From Luteibacter jiangsuensis (GTDB taxonomy: Bacteria; Pseudomonadota; Gammaproteobacteria; Xanthomonadales; Rhodanobacteraceae), in contig NZ_JAAQQR010000004.1 in NCBI RefSeq assembly GCF_011742555.1, positions 433,362 through 497,361 of the forward strand: 64,000 nt of DNA. The letters are read 5' to 3'. The position numbers and the translations under genes were made by a program. Below, piece after piece: positions 36,409 to 45,576 of the stretch; the stretch's first letter is position 1; every line of letters starts with the position of its first letter. Under the pieces are notes generated by a model, which saw nothing but the letters and a program-made list of their open reading frames with translations, was not told the DNA's origin and did not search any database.

Positions 36409-37791
36409 ATGGCACACCTTCCGATTCGTTTGGTCGTACTCGCGGCGATGCTCGTCCTCACCACGCTTGCGAGGGCCGGCGACACCGAGTTGGTTCGCTA
36501 CGATGTCGCATTCCGTATGCAGGGTGCGGACCTGGCGGCCGTCGAGGTGCGCGCGACCGCCCACGTGGACCGGAACGGTGTTATCGACTTCACCGTGCCC
36601 TTCTGGCAAGCGACCGACGTCCGCGCATTGGTGGGTTCGCTCGACACGTCCACGCCCGGGCGCTGGCGGTTGCGAGGCCAGCGTGGTAGCGAGGTCTCGT
36701 TCGCCTGGCGCAGCCAGCCTGCGGCTCCGATGCGGACCATGCCGTGGGACGCATGGCAGACGTTGCTCGTGCGGCCGGACGCCGTCGCGGCCTCGACGAA
36801 CGTGCTCCTCGCCGCCCCCGAAGGCCCGGAAAGCCGCCCGGTAGACGTGCACTGGTCGGCTCCGGAGGGATGGAGGGTTTCGACCTCGCTTGCCCAGGGC
36901 ATGCAAACGGCCGCCCGCCTGCGCGGCGGCACGTTCCTCGCCGCGCGCGAAGGGCGAACCTCGACGCGACATGTCGGCGCCGCCACCGTGACGGTCACCG
37001 CGCTGGACGGCACGCGCGACGTCGAACGCATCGCGGATACCCTCGCACACGCCGTGGCCGATGTCGTGCCGCCCCCGGCCCGCCACGATTACACGGTCAA
37101 TGTCGTCGACTTCGACGGCAAGTCGCCCGGGCGGTCGATGACCACGTCTCCCCTTGGCGGCACCGTCTATCTGACCCCGGGCGTACCCGACGATGCGTGG
37201 CTTCCCTGGCTCCTGGCGGCGGCCACGCTGCCCGGACAGGCGCCAGGCGATCCGGCCACGGCTTGGTACACCGAGGGATTCGCCACGTACCGAACCGTGA
37301 GCGAGCTCTTCGCCAAAGGCTACCTGCCACCCGTCGCGTTCGCCCAGATGATCGACCAGGCCGCGACGGGCTACGGCAACTCGCCGTTTCGCCGTGCGCC
37401 TCAGGGCCAGGTCGAGGCATCCTTCGCCGCTTCGCGCGACATGCGCGAGTTGCCCGCGAACCGCGGCCTGCTCTTCGCCGTGCTCCTGGACGCGCGTATC
37501 CGAACCGCCACAGGGGGCACGAAGACCCTCCTCGACGCGTTGGCGCGCATCGGCAGCCCGGCGAACCCGGGCGCCGCACTGGTCGATGCGGTGGCGGCCA
37601 TCGGTGCTGGCGACATCGCGCCGCTCTACCGCCGCTACATCGTGGAGGGGCAGCTTCTGCAACTTCCACGCGATGCGCTTGGGCCCTGCTTCACCGTCGG
37701 CACAGTGGCCGACTGGTCCGGCTGGCAGGTGCAGCATGTCTTCGCGAAGCCGTCCTGCGAGTTCCGGAGCACCGCGGCAGCCTCACCCTAG
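36409..37791 (+). CDS. Secreted M61-like protein lacking the zinc motif
   Basis: This 460-residue protein has a signal peptide (cut near TTLARAG, about residue 23). The C-terminal half resembles the M61 glycyl-aminopeptidase family: WYTEGFATY (E289), then an ASFAASRDM segment and GLLFAVLLDARIRTATGGTKTLLDAL. Active M61 enzymes carry HEXXH about 25-30 residues before the TEGF motif; here that position reads LPWLLAAATLPG, with no His-Glu pair. It is therefore a predicted inactive pseudo-peptidase, perhaps a binding or scaffold protein. The ATG at 36409 has AAGGAG upstream. A hairpin follows the stop codon. Confidence 0.75.
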   Translation: MAHLPIRLVVLAAMLVLTTLARAGDTELVRYDVAFRMQGADLAAVEVRATAHVDRNGVIDFTVPFWQATDVRALVGSLDTSTPGRWRLRGQRGSEVSFAWRSQPAAPMRTMPWDAWQTLLVRPDAVAASTNVLLAAPEGPESRPVDVHWSAPEGWRVSTSLAQGMQTAARLRGGTFLAAREGRTSTRHVGAATVTVTALDGTRDVERIADTLAHAVADVVPPPARHDYTVNVVDFDGKSPGRSMTTSPLGGTVYLTPGVPDDAWLPWLLAAATLPGQAPGDPATAWYTEGFATYRTVSELFAKGYLPPVAFAQMIDQAATGYGNSPFRRAPQGQVEASFAASRDMRELPANRGLLFAVLLDARIRTATGGTKTLLDALARIGSPANPGAALVDAVAAIGAGDIAPLYRRYIVEGQLLQLPRDALGPCFTVGTVADWSGWQVQHVFAKPSCEFRSTAAASP

Positions 37792-37830
37792 GGTGGTGGC
37801 ATGCGGCGGGGCCGCGCCTTGCCGCCACCC
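37791..37830 (+). terminator. GC hairpin after the M61-like gene
   Basis: An 11-bp stem (GGGTGGTGGCA / TGCCGCCACCC, one G-U pair) begins at the last base of the stop codon. No T-run follows, so it may slow or end transcription weakly before cycA. Confidence 0.4.
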
Positions 37831-37877
37831 CGCGCGCACCGTATGGTTCCGGCTTCCGTCACGACCCGAGTATTCCG

Positions 37878-39278
37878 ATGCCGCAGCCGCAGGCGCAGTC
37901 CCCCGAGCATCTCAGGCGCAGCCTGTCGAACCGCCACCTGCAGCTGATCGCCATCGGTGGCGCCATCGGAACCGGCCTCTTCATGGGCTCGGGCAAGACG
38001 ATCAGCCTCGCGGGGCCATCCATCCTGCTGGTGTACCTGATCATCGGCGTGATGCTGTTCTTCGTGATGCGGGCCATGGGCGAGCTGCTGCTCTCCAACC
38101 TCAACTACAAGTCCTTCATCGACTTCTCCACCGACCTGCTGGGTCCGTGGGCCGGATTCTTCTGCGGCTGGACGTACTGGTTCTGCTGGATCATCACCGC
38201 GATCGCCGATGTCATCGCCATCGCCTCGTACGCACAGTTCTGGTTCCCCGGGCTGGCGCCATGGATACCGGCGCTGCTGTGCGTGCTCCTGCTGCTGACG
38301 TTGAACCTCACCACCGTGCGCCTCTTCGGCGAACTGGAGTTCTGGTTCGCCCTCATCAAAATCGTGGCCATCTGCGCCCTCATCGTCACGGGCTTCGGCA
38401 TGGTGGCCTGGGCCTTCCGCTCGCCGGACGGCCACGTGGCATCGCTGGCCAACCTCTGGAACGACGGGGGCATGTTCCCCATGGGCGTGGGCGGCTTCTT
38501 CGCCGGCTTCCAGATCGCGGTGTTCGCGTTCGTGGGCATCGAGCTGGTGGGCACCACGGCGGCCGAAACCGCCGACCCCGAGCGCAACCTGCCCAAGGCG
38601 ATCAACTCGATCCCCGTGCGCATCATCCTTTTCTACGTGCTGTCGCTCGTGGTGATCATGTCGGTGACACCGTGGCGCCAGGTGCTGCCGGGCAAGAGTC
38701 CGTTCGTGGAACTGTTCGTGCTCGCCGGCATTCCCGCCGCCGCCAGCCTGATCAACTTCGTGGTGCTGACCTCGGCCACCTCGTCCGCCAACAGCGGCAT
38801 CTTTTCCACCAGCCGCATGCTGTTCGGCCTGGCCGAGGAGAACCATGCACCTAAGGCGTTCCACCAGCTTTCGAAAGCCGCGGTGCCTTCGCGCGGGCTC
38901 TTCTTCTCGTGCCTGTGCCTTCTGGGCGGCGCCATGCTGGTCTACGTGATCCCCAACCTCGTCACGGCGTTCACGCTGGTGACGACACTCGCCGCCATCC
39001 TCTTCATGTTCGTGTGGTCGCTGATCCTGGTGGCGTACATGGCATACCGCAAGAACCGTCCGGAGTTGCACGCCGTGTCGAGCTACAAGATGCCCGGCGG
39101 CGTCGCGATGTGCTGGGCGTGCCTCGTCTTCTTCGCCTTCGTGCTGGTGCTCCTGGCGCTGGAAAGCGACACGCGGCAGGCCCTGATCGCCAGCCCCGTC
39201 TGGTTCGCCATCCTCGGCATCGGTTACGCGTTGCGTCGCAAGAATACGGCCGGCACGAAAGCGCAAAGCAACTCGTAG
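37878..39278 (+). CDS. cycA: D-serine/D-alanine/glycine permease CycA
   Basis: This 466-residue APC-family permease has twelve membrane segments. It matches E. coli CycA almost end to end (for example IGGAIGTGLFMGSGKTISLAG, FVMRAMGELLLSNL, QIAVFAFVGIELVGTTAAET and SANSG-FSTSRMLFGLA). CycA imports D-serine, D-alanine, glycine and D-cycloserine with protons. The ATG at 37878 gives the family length. The 3' end runs straight into a pair of palindromic repeats that begins at its stop codon. Confidence 0.93.
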   Translation: MPQPQAQSPEHLRRSLSNRHLQLIAIGGAIGTGLFMGSGKTISLAGPSILLVYLIIGVMLFFVMRAMGELLLSNLNYKSFIDFSTDLLGPWAGFFCGWTYWFCWIITAIADVIAIASYAQFWFPGLAPWIPALLCVLLLLTLNLTTVRLFGELEFWFALIKIVAICALIVTGFGMVAWAFRSPDGHVASLANLWNDGGMFPMGVGGFFAGFQIAVFAFVGIELVGTTAAETADPERNLPKAINSIPVRIILFYVLSLVVIMSVTPWRQVLPGKSPFVELFVLAGIPAAASLINFVVLTSATSSANSGIFSTSRMLFGLAEENHAPKAFHQLSKAAVPSRGLFFSCLCLLGGAMLVYVIPNLVTAFTLVTTLAAILFMFVWSLILVAYMAYRKNRPELHAVSSYKMPGGVAMCWACLVFFAFVLVLLALESDTRQALIASPVWFAILGIGYALRRKNTAGTKAQSNS

Positions 39279-39381
39279 GAGCGCGCCCCGCGCGCGACAT
39301 GTTTTGAGGCCGTGACCCGGAGCTGGCGCGCAGAGCCGCGGACTGGAGCGAAAAGATGTCGCGCGCAGGGCGCGCTCCTAC
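39275..39381. repeat. Inverted pair of dispersed palindromic repeats, family B
   Basis: Two elements face each other: GTAGGAGCGCGCCCCGCGCG at the left and its near-complement CGCGCAGGGCGCGCTCCTAC at the right. About 60 bp lie between them. The left one includes the cycA stop codon. This is a REP-like unit of a different sequence family from repeat A. Confidence 0.8.
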
Positions 39382-39420
39382 GGGCGCGACTAACCCGGAC
39401 ACGCATCGGCCTCGTAGAAC

Positions 39421-39453
39421 AAAAAGGGCCCGCTCTTCCGAGCGGGCCCTTTT
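39421..39453. terminator. Bidirectional intrinsic terminator
   Basis: A perfect stem AAAAGGGCCCGCT / AGCGGGCCCTTTT with a 6-base loop has A-runs on the left and T-runs on the right, so it can stop transcription both from cycA (plus strand) and from the giant autotransporter gene (minus strand), whose stop codon is about 20 bp away. Confidence 0.9.
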
Positions 39454-39474
39454 CTTTCGCGCGAGCGAGCGACC

Positions 39475-42400
39475 TTAGAAGGCCACGCGCACACCGGCGG
39501 TGACGCCGTACGCCGAGCGGCGCTTGCCTTCCTCGGCGGTGAGGCCGCCGTAGAGGTAGGTGCTCTTGCCGAGGCGCATCGTGCCGTTCGCGTTCACCTG
39601 GACGAAGCCGCGACCGACACCCGGAGCGGCGGTGTCGAAGCGTTGGCCGGCCAGCGTGTTGTGCACCGTCGGATCGAGCAGGTCGCCGGTATCGGCACCC
39701 ACCGCGACGCCTGCGTGCCAGGTAAGCGTGGACGCCAGCGGATCGGCGGCCTTCGAACCCATGCTCACACCGGCGAGCACGCGGGTGCCCGTCTCCGACA
39801 GTTCGTCCAGCGACAGGGCGACGGCGGAACCGCGCTCGTTCACGGCATCGCGTTCCACCTTCTGCCACACGACGCTGACATACGGTTCGATGCGCGAACC
39901 GTTCGCCGTCTGCATCGGCATGCGCAACGTGGCGCTGGCCATGCTGTCCTTGCCCGAGGTATGGGTTTCCAGCTGCGAACCGCCCAGCGGATCGGCGCGA
40001 CGGGTCGTCCAGTCCGTGGTGCCATACGCCGCCACGCCGTCGAGCACGAAGCTGCTGCCCAGCGCCTGCTGCGCGTACACCATGCCCGACGTGCCGCGGA
40101 TGGAACCCGAGCCGCCATGCGAGATCACGTTCGTGTCGTGGTGCGTGGCTGCCACACCGAGCACCGTGCCGCCCTCGGCGTAGAGGTCGATACCGCCCGT
40201 GGTGCGGTCGGTGCCGGTCTCGAAACCGCGGCCCTGGTTATCGGCGACGGAGCGATTGCCGTCACGGGTCACGTTCGCCCAGACGTTGTGCGCCATATCG
40301 GGCGAACGGTCCGTGGCGAGGTGATCGCTCACGTCGCGCTGCATACCAAGGCCCGCGCTGCGCGCAGCGGCGGCCTGGTCGGCATGCACTTCGCCGGAGA
40401 GGCTGCCCACTAGCGACGCAGCGCGATCGGCACTGGCCGCCGACACGGCGTAAAGCAGCTCGTTCTGTGCCGCCGTGGCCGTGCCGGCGTCCATCGCCTG
40501 CACCGCGCCGTCGAGCGAGCCCGCGACTGCCAGGCTGTTACGCTTTGCATCCGCACCGAGCAGGGTGGCGTACGACACCGGCGCAACGCGCAGGTCGATG
40601 CTGTGACCGCCGTTCGCGCCGTAGAACGCCAGGAAGCGAGCGTTCGCCGGCAGGCCTTCGGTCGGCTGCTGGATGCCGTCGAAACGACCTTCCACGCCGC
40701 CGTCGGCGGTCACGATGCGATAGGTGCTGCCCAGCGCCGGGATATACGTGTTCGACGCATTGCCCGTGATGCCGCGCAGGGTGGGCACCAGGGTACCGTC
40801 GGCGATGAAGCGATTGCCCTCACCCACGACCAGCACGCGCGAGTAGTTGCCCGCACCGTTACCCGTGCCGAGACCGTCGATGTCGACCTGCAGCGAGCTG
40901 CCGGCCTGCATCGTTACCGTGCCAGCCACCGTCAGCGTGCCCGGCGAGTTGCCGGCCGCCAGACGGCCTTCCACGTTCACCGGTCCGCTCACCACGCCCG
41001 TACCGCGCAGCATGGCGCCCTTGTCCACCTGCACGAAGCTGCTGGCAAGCAGGCCGTTCGCGCTCAGCACGCCGTCTTCCACGCACGTACCGCTGGCGAG
41101 GTTCGACTGGCCCGTAAGGCTCAGGTAACCCTTGCCCGACTTCACGAAGCAACCGTTGCCCTCGCCCGCCATCAGGTTGCCCGAGAGCACGGTGGTGGTG
41201 CCAGCCGCGACGTTCACGCCCGAGTCGCCGCTGATGACCACTTCCTGGCCGGTGCCGAGCGAGGCATCGGACTGCAGCGTGCCGCCCTGGAGCAGGATCT
41301 GGCCCGTGCCCAGCGAGGAACCGGTGTTGATGCGGATCACGCCGCCCTGGATCAGGGTGCCACCGGTGAACGTGTTGTTGCCGTACACGATCATCGTGCC
41401 GCCGCCGAGCTTCACGAGCCCGCCGCTGCCACTGATGTCGCCGCGCTGGTTCAGCGTCACGCCGTCAAGCGTGGTGATCTGCGCGCCGTGGCTGCCGATC
41501 AGGATGTCGCGATCCGTGCTCATCGTGCTGGTCACGGTGAGGTTGCCGCCATTGATCGCGATATTGCCCGATGCGTCGCCGAGGTTGGCGTCGGAAGACA
41601 CCTGCAGCGTGCCGCCGTTGATCGTGGTGCCGCCCTTGTAGGTGTTGTTGCCACCCAGGATCAGCGTGCCCGCGTTCACGGTCGTGCCGCCGGTGTGCGA
41701 GGCCACGCCGGAGATGTCGAGCGTGCCTTCGCCGTTCTTCACCAGACCATTCGCGCCCGAGACGTTGCCGGTGGCGGTGAGCGTGGTGCCCGCGTCGGTG
41801 GCGATCGTGCCGCTCGTATTGAGCGACAGGTCACGCGCCGTGGTGAAGCTGTCCGTGGTGTGAAGCGAGCCGCCATTGAACGCGATGCCGTTGGATGCAG
41901 CACCAAGGTTGGCGTCCGAGGAGACCTGCAGCGTACCGCCATTGACGGTGTTGCCACCGGTGTACGTGTTGTTGCCGCCCAGGATCAGCGTGCCGGCGTT
42001 CACGGTCGTGCCGCCGGTGTGCGAGGCCACGCCCTCGATATCGAGCGTACCCAGGCCGTTCTTCACCAAGCCAGCGGCCCCCGACACATTGCCTGTCGCC
42101 ACGAGCGTCGAGTGCACGTCGGTATCGATCGTGCCGCTCGTATTGAGCGACAGGTTACGCGCCGTCGTGAAGCTACCCGTGGTGTGCAGCGATCCGCCAT
42201 TGAACGCGATGCCATTGGAAGCAGCGCCGAGGTTCGAATCGTTCTGCACTTGCAGCGTGCCGCCGTTGATCGTGTTGCCACCCGTGTAGGTATTGTGGTT
42301 GGTCAGCACCAGGATACCGTCGTTCACCACCGTGCCGCCGCTGTGGGAAGCCACGCCGCCGATGACCAGACGACCTTCGCCGTCCTTCACGAGCGCGCCC

Positions 42401-45318
42401 GTACCCGATGCGGTGCCGCCCGTCGCCATGGTCGTGTCGGCGTCGACGTCGAAGTGGCCGTTCCCGCTCAGGACCACGTTACGGTCGGAGTTGATCGTAT
42501 CGGTGGTGTGCAGCGTGCCGCCGTTGAGGGCGAGGCCGTTCGAGGCATTGCCTAGGTTCGCGTCGCTCGACACTTCCAGCGTGCCGCCGCCGTTGACGGT
42601 GGTGCCGCCGGTGTACGTGTTGTTGCCCGTGAGCACGAGCGTACCGTCGTTCACGATGGTGCCGCCGGTGTGCGAGGCCACGCCGTCGATTTCGAGAACG
42701 CCTTCGCCGTTCTTCACCAGCGAGCCGTTACCGGACACCGTGCCGGACGTGGCCATCGACGTGCTGGCATCGGTGTCGATCGTGCCGCTGCCGTCGAGCG
42801 ACAGATTGCGCGCCGAGTCCACATCGCCCGTGCTGTGCAGCGTGCCGCCGTTGAGGGCGATGTTGCTCGACGCGCCGCCGAGGTTCGCGTCACTCGACAC
42901 TTCCAGCGTACCGCCGCCGTTGACGGTGGTGCCGCCGGTGTAGGTGTTGTTGCCCGTGAGCACGAGCGTACCGTCGTTCACGATGGTGCCGCCGGTGTGG
43001 GAAGCCACGCCGTCGATTGCGAGAACGCCTTCGCCGTTCTTCACCAGCGAGCCGTTACCGGACACCGTGCCGGAGGTGGTCATCGACGTGTTGGCGTCGG
43101 TGTCGATCGCGCCGCTGCCGGCGAGCGACAGATTGCGCGCCGAGTCCACATCGCCGGTGCTGTGCAGCGTGCCGCCGTTGAGGGCGAGGCCGTTCGAGGC
43201 ATTGCCGAGGTTCGCGTCGCTCGACACTTCCAGCGTGCCGCCGCCATTGACCGTGGTGCCGCCGGTGTAGGTGTTGTTGCCCGTGAGCACGAGCGTGCCG
43301 TCGTTCACGACGGTGCCGCCGGTGTGCGAGGCCACGCCGTCGATTTCGAGCGTGCCTTCGCCGTTCTTCACCAGGGCGCCATTGCCGGACACGGTGCCGG
43401 ACGTGGTCATCGACGTGTTGGCGTCGGTGTCGATCGTGCCGCTGCCGTTGAGCGACAGGTTGCGCGCCGAGTCCACATCGCCCGTGCTGTGCAGCGTGCC
43501 GCCGTTGAGGGCGATGTTGCTCGAGGCGCCACCGAGGTTCGCGTCGCTGGAGACCTGCAGCGTGCCGCCAGTGTTGACCACGGTGCCGCCGCCGTACGTG
43601 TTGGTGCTCGACAGCACCAGCGTGCCGTCGTTGACGACGGTGGCGCCGCTCTGCGTGAGGGCGCCGGTCTGCGCCAGGGTGCCCTCACCCTCCTTGACGA
43701 AGTCGCCGCTGCCCGTCACCGCGCCGGAGTGCGTAAGCGTAGTGCCCGTGGCGGTGTCGACCGTGCCGGTGCCGATCACGTTGATGATGTTGCCCAACGT
43801 CGTCGTCTGCGTGGTGTCGAGCGCGCCGTTGTTCAGGGTGATCGTACCGGTGCCGAGCGCAGCGCCGTTGTCGATCGACACGGTGGCGCCGCCGGATACG
43901 GCCGTGCCGCCGGTGTACGTGTTGGTACCGGTAAAGCCCTGCGTCCCGCCGGTGACGTTCACGCCACCCGTGCCGCCGATGGTGCCGGTGTAGGTGTCGT
44001 GCCCGTTCGTGATGGTGAGATCGTTGCCACCGAGCGCCACTGTGCCGTTGCCGGCGAGCGAGGCGATGTCCTCGTTGCCGTTCGCCTGGCCGATGTCGAG
44101 CGTACCGTTGTTGGTCACGCCGCTGGACTGCGCGATGCTGCCGTTGCCCGAGAGGGCGAGGGTCGCACCGTCGTCAATGGTGGTTTCGCCGGTATAGGTA
44201 TTGGTACCGGTCAGCGTGACCGTGCCGCCGTTGCCACTGTTGACGATGTTGAGGTCGCCCGGCACCCCGTTGGTCTCGTCGGAAATCGTGCCCGTGAACG
44301 TGGCATCGTGTCCGTCCTGATCGATCGTGCCGCCGTTGTGGGAGATCGTGATGTCCTGCCCAAGGGTCGGATTGGTCTGATCGACCGTGAGCGTGCCGCC
44401 GTCAAACGCGGCGTCGGTGGTACCGAGGCCACTGGTGGTTTCCGGGTTCGCCGGATCGATCGTCACGACGGACGGGCCGCCGGCGTTGGCGGCCTCGTCG
44501 GGCGTGGCGAGCACCTGGAAGTCCGGGTTGTCCGGCGTGCAGTTGGCGACCGGGCCGGTGAGGCTCACGCACTTTCCGGCGTACACGCCCATCTCGACGC
44601 CGCCATTGCCCGAGCCGGCCACGTTCGCCGCATTGTTCGACAGCGCGGTGAAACTGATCGTGTAGACGGTTCCCGCAACGAGATCCACACCCTGATAGAT
44701 ACCGTCGAAGCTGCCGACGGCACCGTCATACCAGGAACCGGCGGTGGAGGTATTGACGTTCGTGGTGGTCTTGTCGCCGTCGCCCGGTGCATGCCACGTA
44801 CCGGCCGCAGTCGGAACGGTGCCCGTCTGGTAGACCACGCCCCAGTTCGCAGGCGCCTGGACGCCGCTGTTGCCGATCTGTCCGCCCTGGGTGAAGAGCG
44901 GGTTGGTGAATAGGTTCGTCGTGGTATCGCCTGCCGCGTACAGGCCAACGTTTCCGAACGTCCAGTACGCCGGATCCTGGCGGAAAGCGAACAGGATGTA
45001 ATTGTTGCCGGTGTCGGTGGCTGTGAACGTGACGGAGTAGTTCTGGAACTGGTTCGCGACGTTCGTCGCGCTATTGCCACCCGTACCGTTATTGATGTCC
45101 AGCAGGGAGCCACTCGGCATGGCCAGATAGGAAGCAGCGGACGCCGGCATTGCAAAGGAGAGCGCCACAGCCAGTGCCGCCAGCGGCAGGACGGTGGTTC
45201 GCGCATCGCGCGCCGTGCGCTTCGACGCGTTGCCGCCGGAAGAGCGACGGCCGAGTTCGGACGTCACGACGAGCTGGCTGATCGCCCGGTTCCAGACGAT
45301 GCGGAAAATTCTATTCAT
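39475..45318 (-). CDS. Giant autotransporter with tandem-repeat passenger
   Basis: This 1947-residue type V autotransporter has an extended signal peptide region (MNRIFRIVWNRAISQLVV, 1-24) and a signal peptide ending at about residue 60 (AMPASA). A folded N-terminal region (60-300) contains Cys and aromatic residues. A long beta-helical passenger of autotransporter-associated repeats (GTLVLTGNNTYTGGT type) runs to about 1500, and a C-terminal beta-barrel occupies the last 280 residues, ending GVRVAF. Seven passenger segments are near-identical at DNA level. The ATG at 45318 begins the extended signal region; a 60-residue in-frame extension was rejected. A TGTGA-N6-TCACA site lies 179 bp upstream. 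It should form a long surface fibre; adhesion or biofilm is the usual role. Confidence 0.9.
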   Translation of the reverse strand: MNRIFRIVWNRAISQLVVTSELGRRSSGGNASKRTARDARTTVLPLAALAVALSFAMPASAASYLAMPSGSLLDINNGTGGNSATNVANQFQNYSVTFTATDTGNNYILFAFRQDPAYWTFGNVGLYAAGDTTTNLFTNPLFTQGGQIGNSGVQAPANWGVVYQTGTVPTAAGTWHAPGDGDKTTTNVNTSTAGSWYDGAVGSFDGIYQGVDLVAGTVYTISFTALSNNAANVAGSGNGGVEMGVYAGKCVSLTGPVANCTPDNPDFQVLATPDEAANAGGPSVVTIDPANPETTSGLGTTDAAFDGGTLTVDQTNPTLGQDITISHNGGTIDQDGHDATFTGTISDETNGVPGDLNIVNSGNGGTVTLTGTNTYTGETTIDDGATLALSGNGSIAQSSGVTNNGTLDIGQANGNEDIASLAGNGTVALGGNDLTITNGHDTYTGTIGGTGGVNVTGGTQGFTGTNTYTGGTAVSGGATVSIDNGAALGTGTITLNNGALDTTQTTTLGNIINVIGTGTVDTATGTTLTHSGAVTGSGDFVKEGEGTLAQTGALTQSGATVVNDGTLVLSSTNTYGGGTVVNTGGTLQVSSDANLGGASSNIALNGGTLHSTGDVDSARNLSLNGSGTIDTDANTSMTTSGTVSGNGALVKNGEGTLEIDGVASHTGGTVVNDGTLVLTGNNTYTGGTTVNGGGTLEVSSDANLGNASNGLALNGGTLHSTGDVDSARNLSLAGSGAIDTDANTSMTTSGTVSGNGSLVKNGEGVLAIDGVASHTGGTIVNDGTLVLTGNNTYTGGTTVNGGGTLEVSSDANLGGASSNIALNGGTLHSTGDVDSARNLSLDGSGTIDTDASTSMATSGTVSGNGSLVKNGEGVLEIDGVASHTGGTIVNDGTLVLTGNNTYTGGTTVNGGGTLEVSSDANLGNASNGLALNGGTLHTTDTINSDRNVVLSGNGHFDVDADTTMATGGTASGTGALVKDGEGRLVIGGVASHSGGTVVNDGILVLTNHNTYTGGNTINGGTLQVQNDSNLGAASNGIAFNGGSLHTTGSFTTARNLSLNTSGTIDTDVHSTLVATGNVSGAAGLVKNGLGTLDIEGVASHTGGTTVNAGTLILGGNNTYTGGNTVNGGTLQVSSDANLGAASNGIAFNGGSLHTTDSFTTARDLSLNTSGTIATDAGTTLTATGNVSGANGLVKNGEGTLDISGVASHTGGTTVNAGTLILGGNNTYKGGTTINGGTLQVSSDANLGDASGNIAINGGNLTVTSTMSTDRDILIGSHGAQITTLDGVTLNQRGDISGSGGLVKLGGGTMIVYGNNTFTGGTLIQGGVIRINTGSSLGTGQILLQGGTLQSDASLGTGQEVVISGDSGVNVAAGTTTVLSGNLMAGEGNGCFVKSGKGYLSLTGQSNLASGTCVEDGVLSANGLLASSFVQVDKGAMLRGTGVVSGPVNVEGRLAAGNSPGTLTVAGTVTMQAGSSLQVDIDGLGTGNGAGNYSRVLVVGEGNRFIADGTLVPTLRGITGNASNTYIPALGSTYRIVTADGGVEGRFDGIQQPTEGLPANARFLAFYGANGGHSIDLRVAPVSYATLLGADAKRNSLAVAGSLDGAVQAMDAGTATAAQNELLYAVSAASADRAASLVGSLSGEVHADQAAAARSAGLGMQRDVSDHLATDRSPDMAHNVWANVTRDGNRSVADNQGRGFETGTDRTTGGIDLYAEGGTVLGVAATHHDTNVISHGGSGSIRGTSGMVYAQQALGSSFVLDGVAAYGTTDWTTRRADPLGGSQLETHTSGKDSMASATLRMPMQTANGSRIEPYVSVVWQKVERDAVNERGSAVALSLDELSETGTRVLAGVSMGSKAADPLASTLTWHAGVAVGADTGDLLDPTVHNTLAGQRFDTAAPGVGRGFVQVNANGTMRLGKSTYLYGGLTAEEGKRRSAYGVTAGVRVAF
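41660..43650 (-). repeat. Seven tandem repeats of about 327 bp inside the autotransporter gene
   Basis: A unit of about 109 residues recurs. Its start is marked by ASHTGGT, then GTLVL-GNNTYTGG and DANLG-AS, and it ends in SGTVSGNG-LVKNGEG. Successive units begin, in plus coordinates, near 41690, 42015, 42340, 42663, 42990, 43317 and 43640. The middle three are almost identical; the outer ones have drifted. Confidence 0.85.
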
Positions 45319-45434
45319 TAGAGGTGTCGGTCCTGTCGCTGAGTTGAGTGCTCTCCCCTTCATCCCCCCTGCCGTGGATGACAGGTGCGATCGAGAGCAG
45401 TGACCCATCAGCAAAGGTCGTGCCAAGGAATGTG

Positions 45435-45454
45435 AAGCGCTTGTTACAGCGCTT
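45435..45454. promoter_or_regulatory. Dyad in the autotransporter upstream region
   Basis: AAGCGCT and AGCGCTT (7-bp arms) are separated by TGTTAC, about 120 bp upstream of the autotransporter start and 43 bp closer to it than the CRP-type site. It could be a second operator; no regulator is assigned. Confidence 0.4.
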
Positions 45455-45496
45455 TGCAGGCCCGCTGCGCGGTGGACCGGCCTGACGCACAGCGGC

Positions 45497-45520
45497 AATT
45501 TGTGACCGCAGTCACAAATT
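45497..45520. promoter_or_regulatory. CRP/Clp-type operator
   Basis: A perfect palindrome with 10-bp arms (AATTTGTGAC / GTCACAAATT) and a CGCA centre contains TGTGA-N6-TCACA, the consensus bound by CRP and by its Xanthomonadales relative Clp. It lies upstream of the giant autotransporter gene (start 45318); PhzF ends on its other side on the same strand, so the autotransporter is the only gene it can directly serve. Clp responds to cyclic di-GMP in Xanthomonas. Confidence 0.8.
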
Positions 45521-45576
45521 TCACCTAAGTGAAGACCAAAAGGGGCGACTTCCTTGACAGGAGGACGGGAGGAATG

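Noticed and set aside
40603..42555. A 650-residue open frame on the plus strand, opposite the first giant autotransporter
   Set aside because: It mirrors the repetitive, stop-poor codons of the autotransporter gene; composition is Arg/Ala/His-rich with no domain, and the minus-strand protein is clearly real.
41660..43650. Regularly spaced repeats that might suggest a CRISPR array
   Set aside because: Units are about 327 bp, in frame and protein-coding, with no short repeat/unique spacer alternation and no cas genes.
42670..44913. A 747-residue plus-strand open frame over the same autotransporter
   Set aside because: Antisense shadow of the tandem repeats; no ribosome site or recognisable domain.
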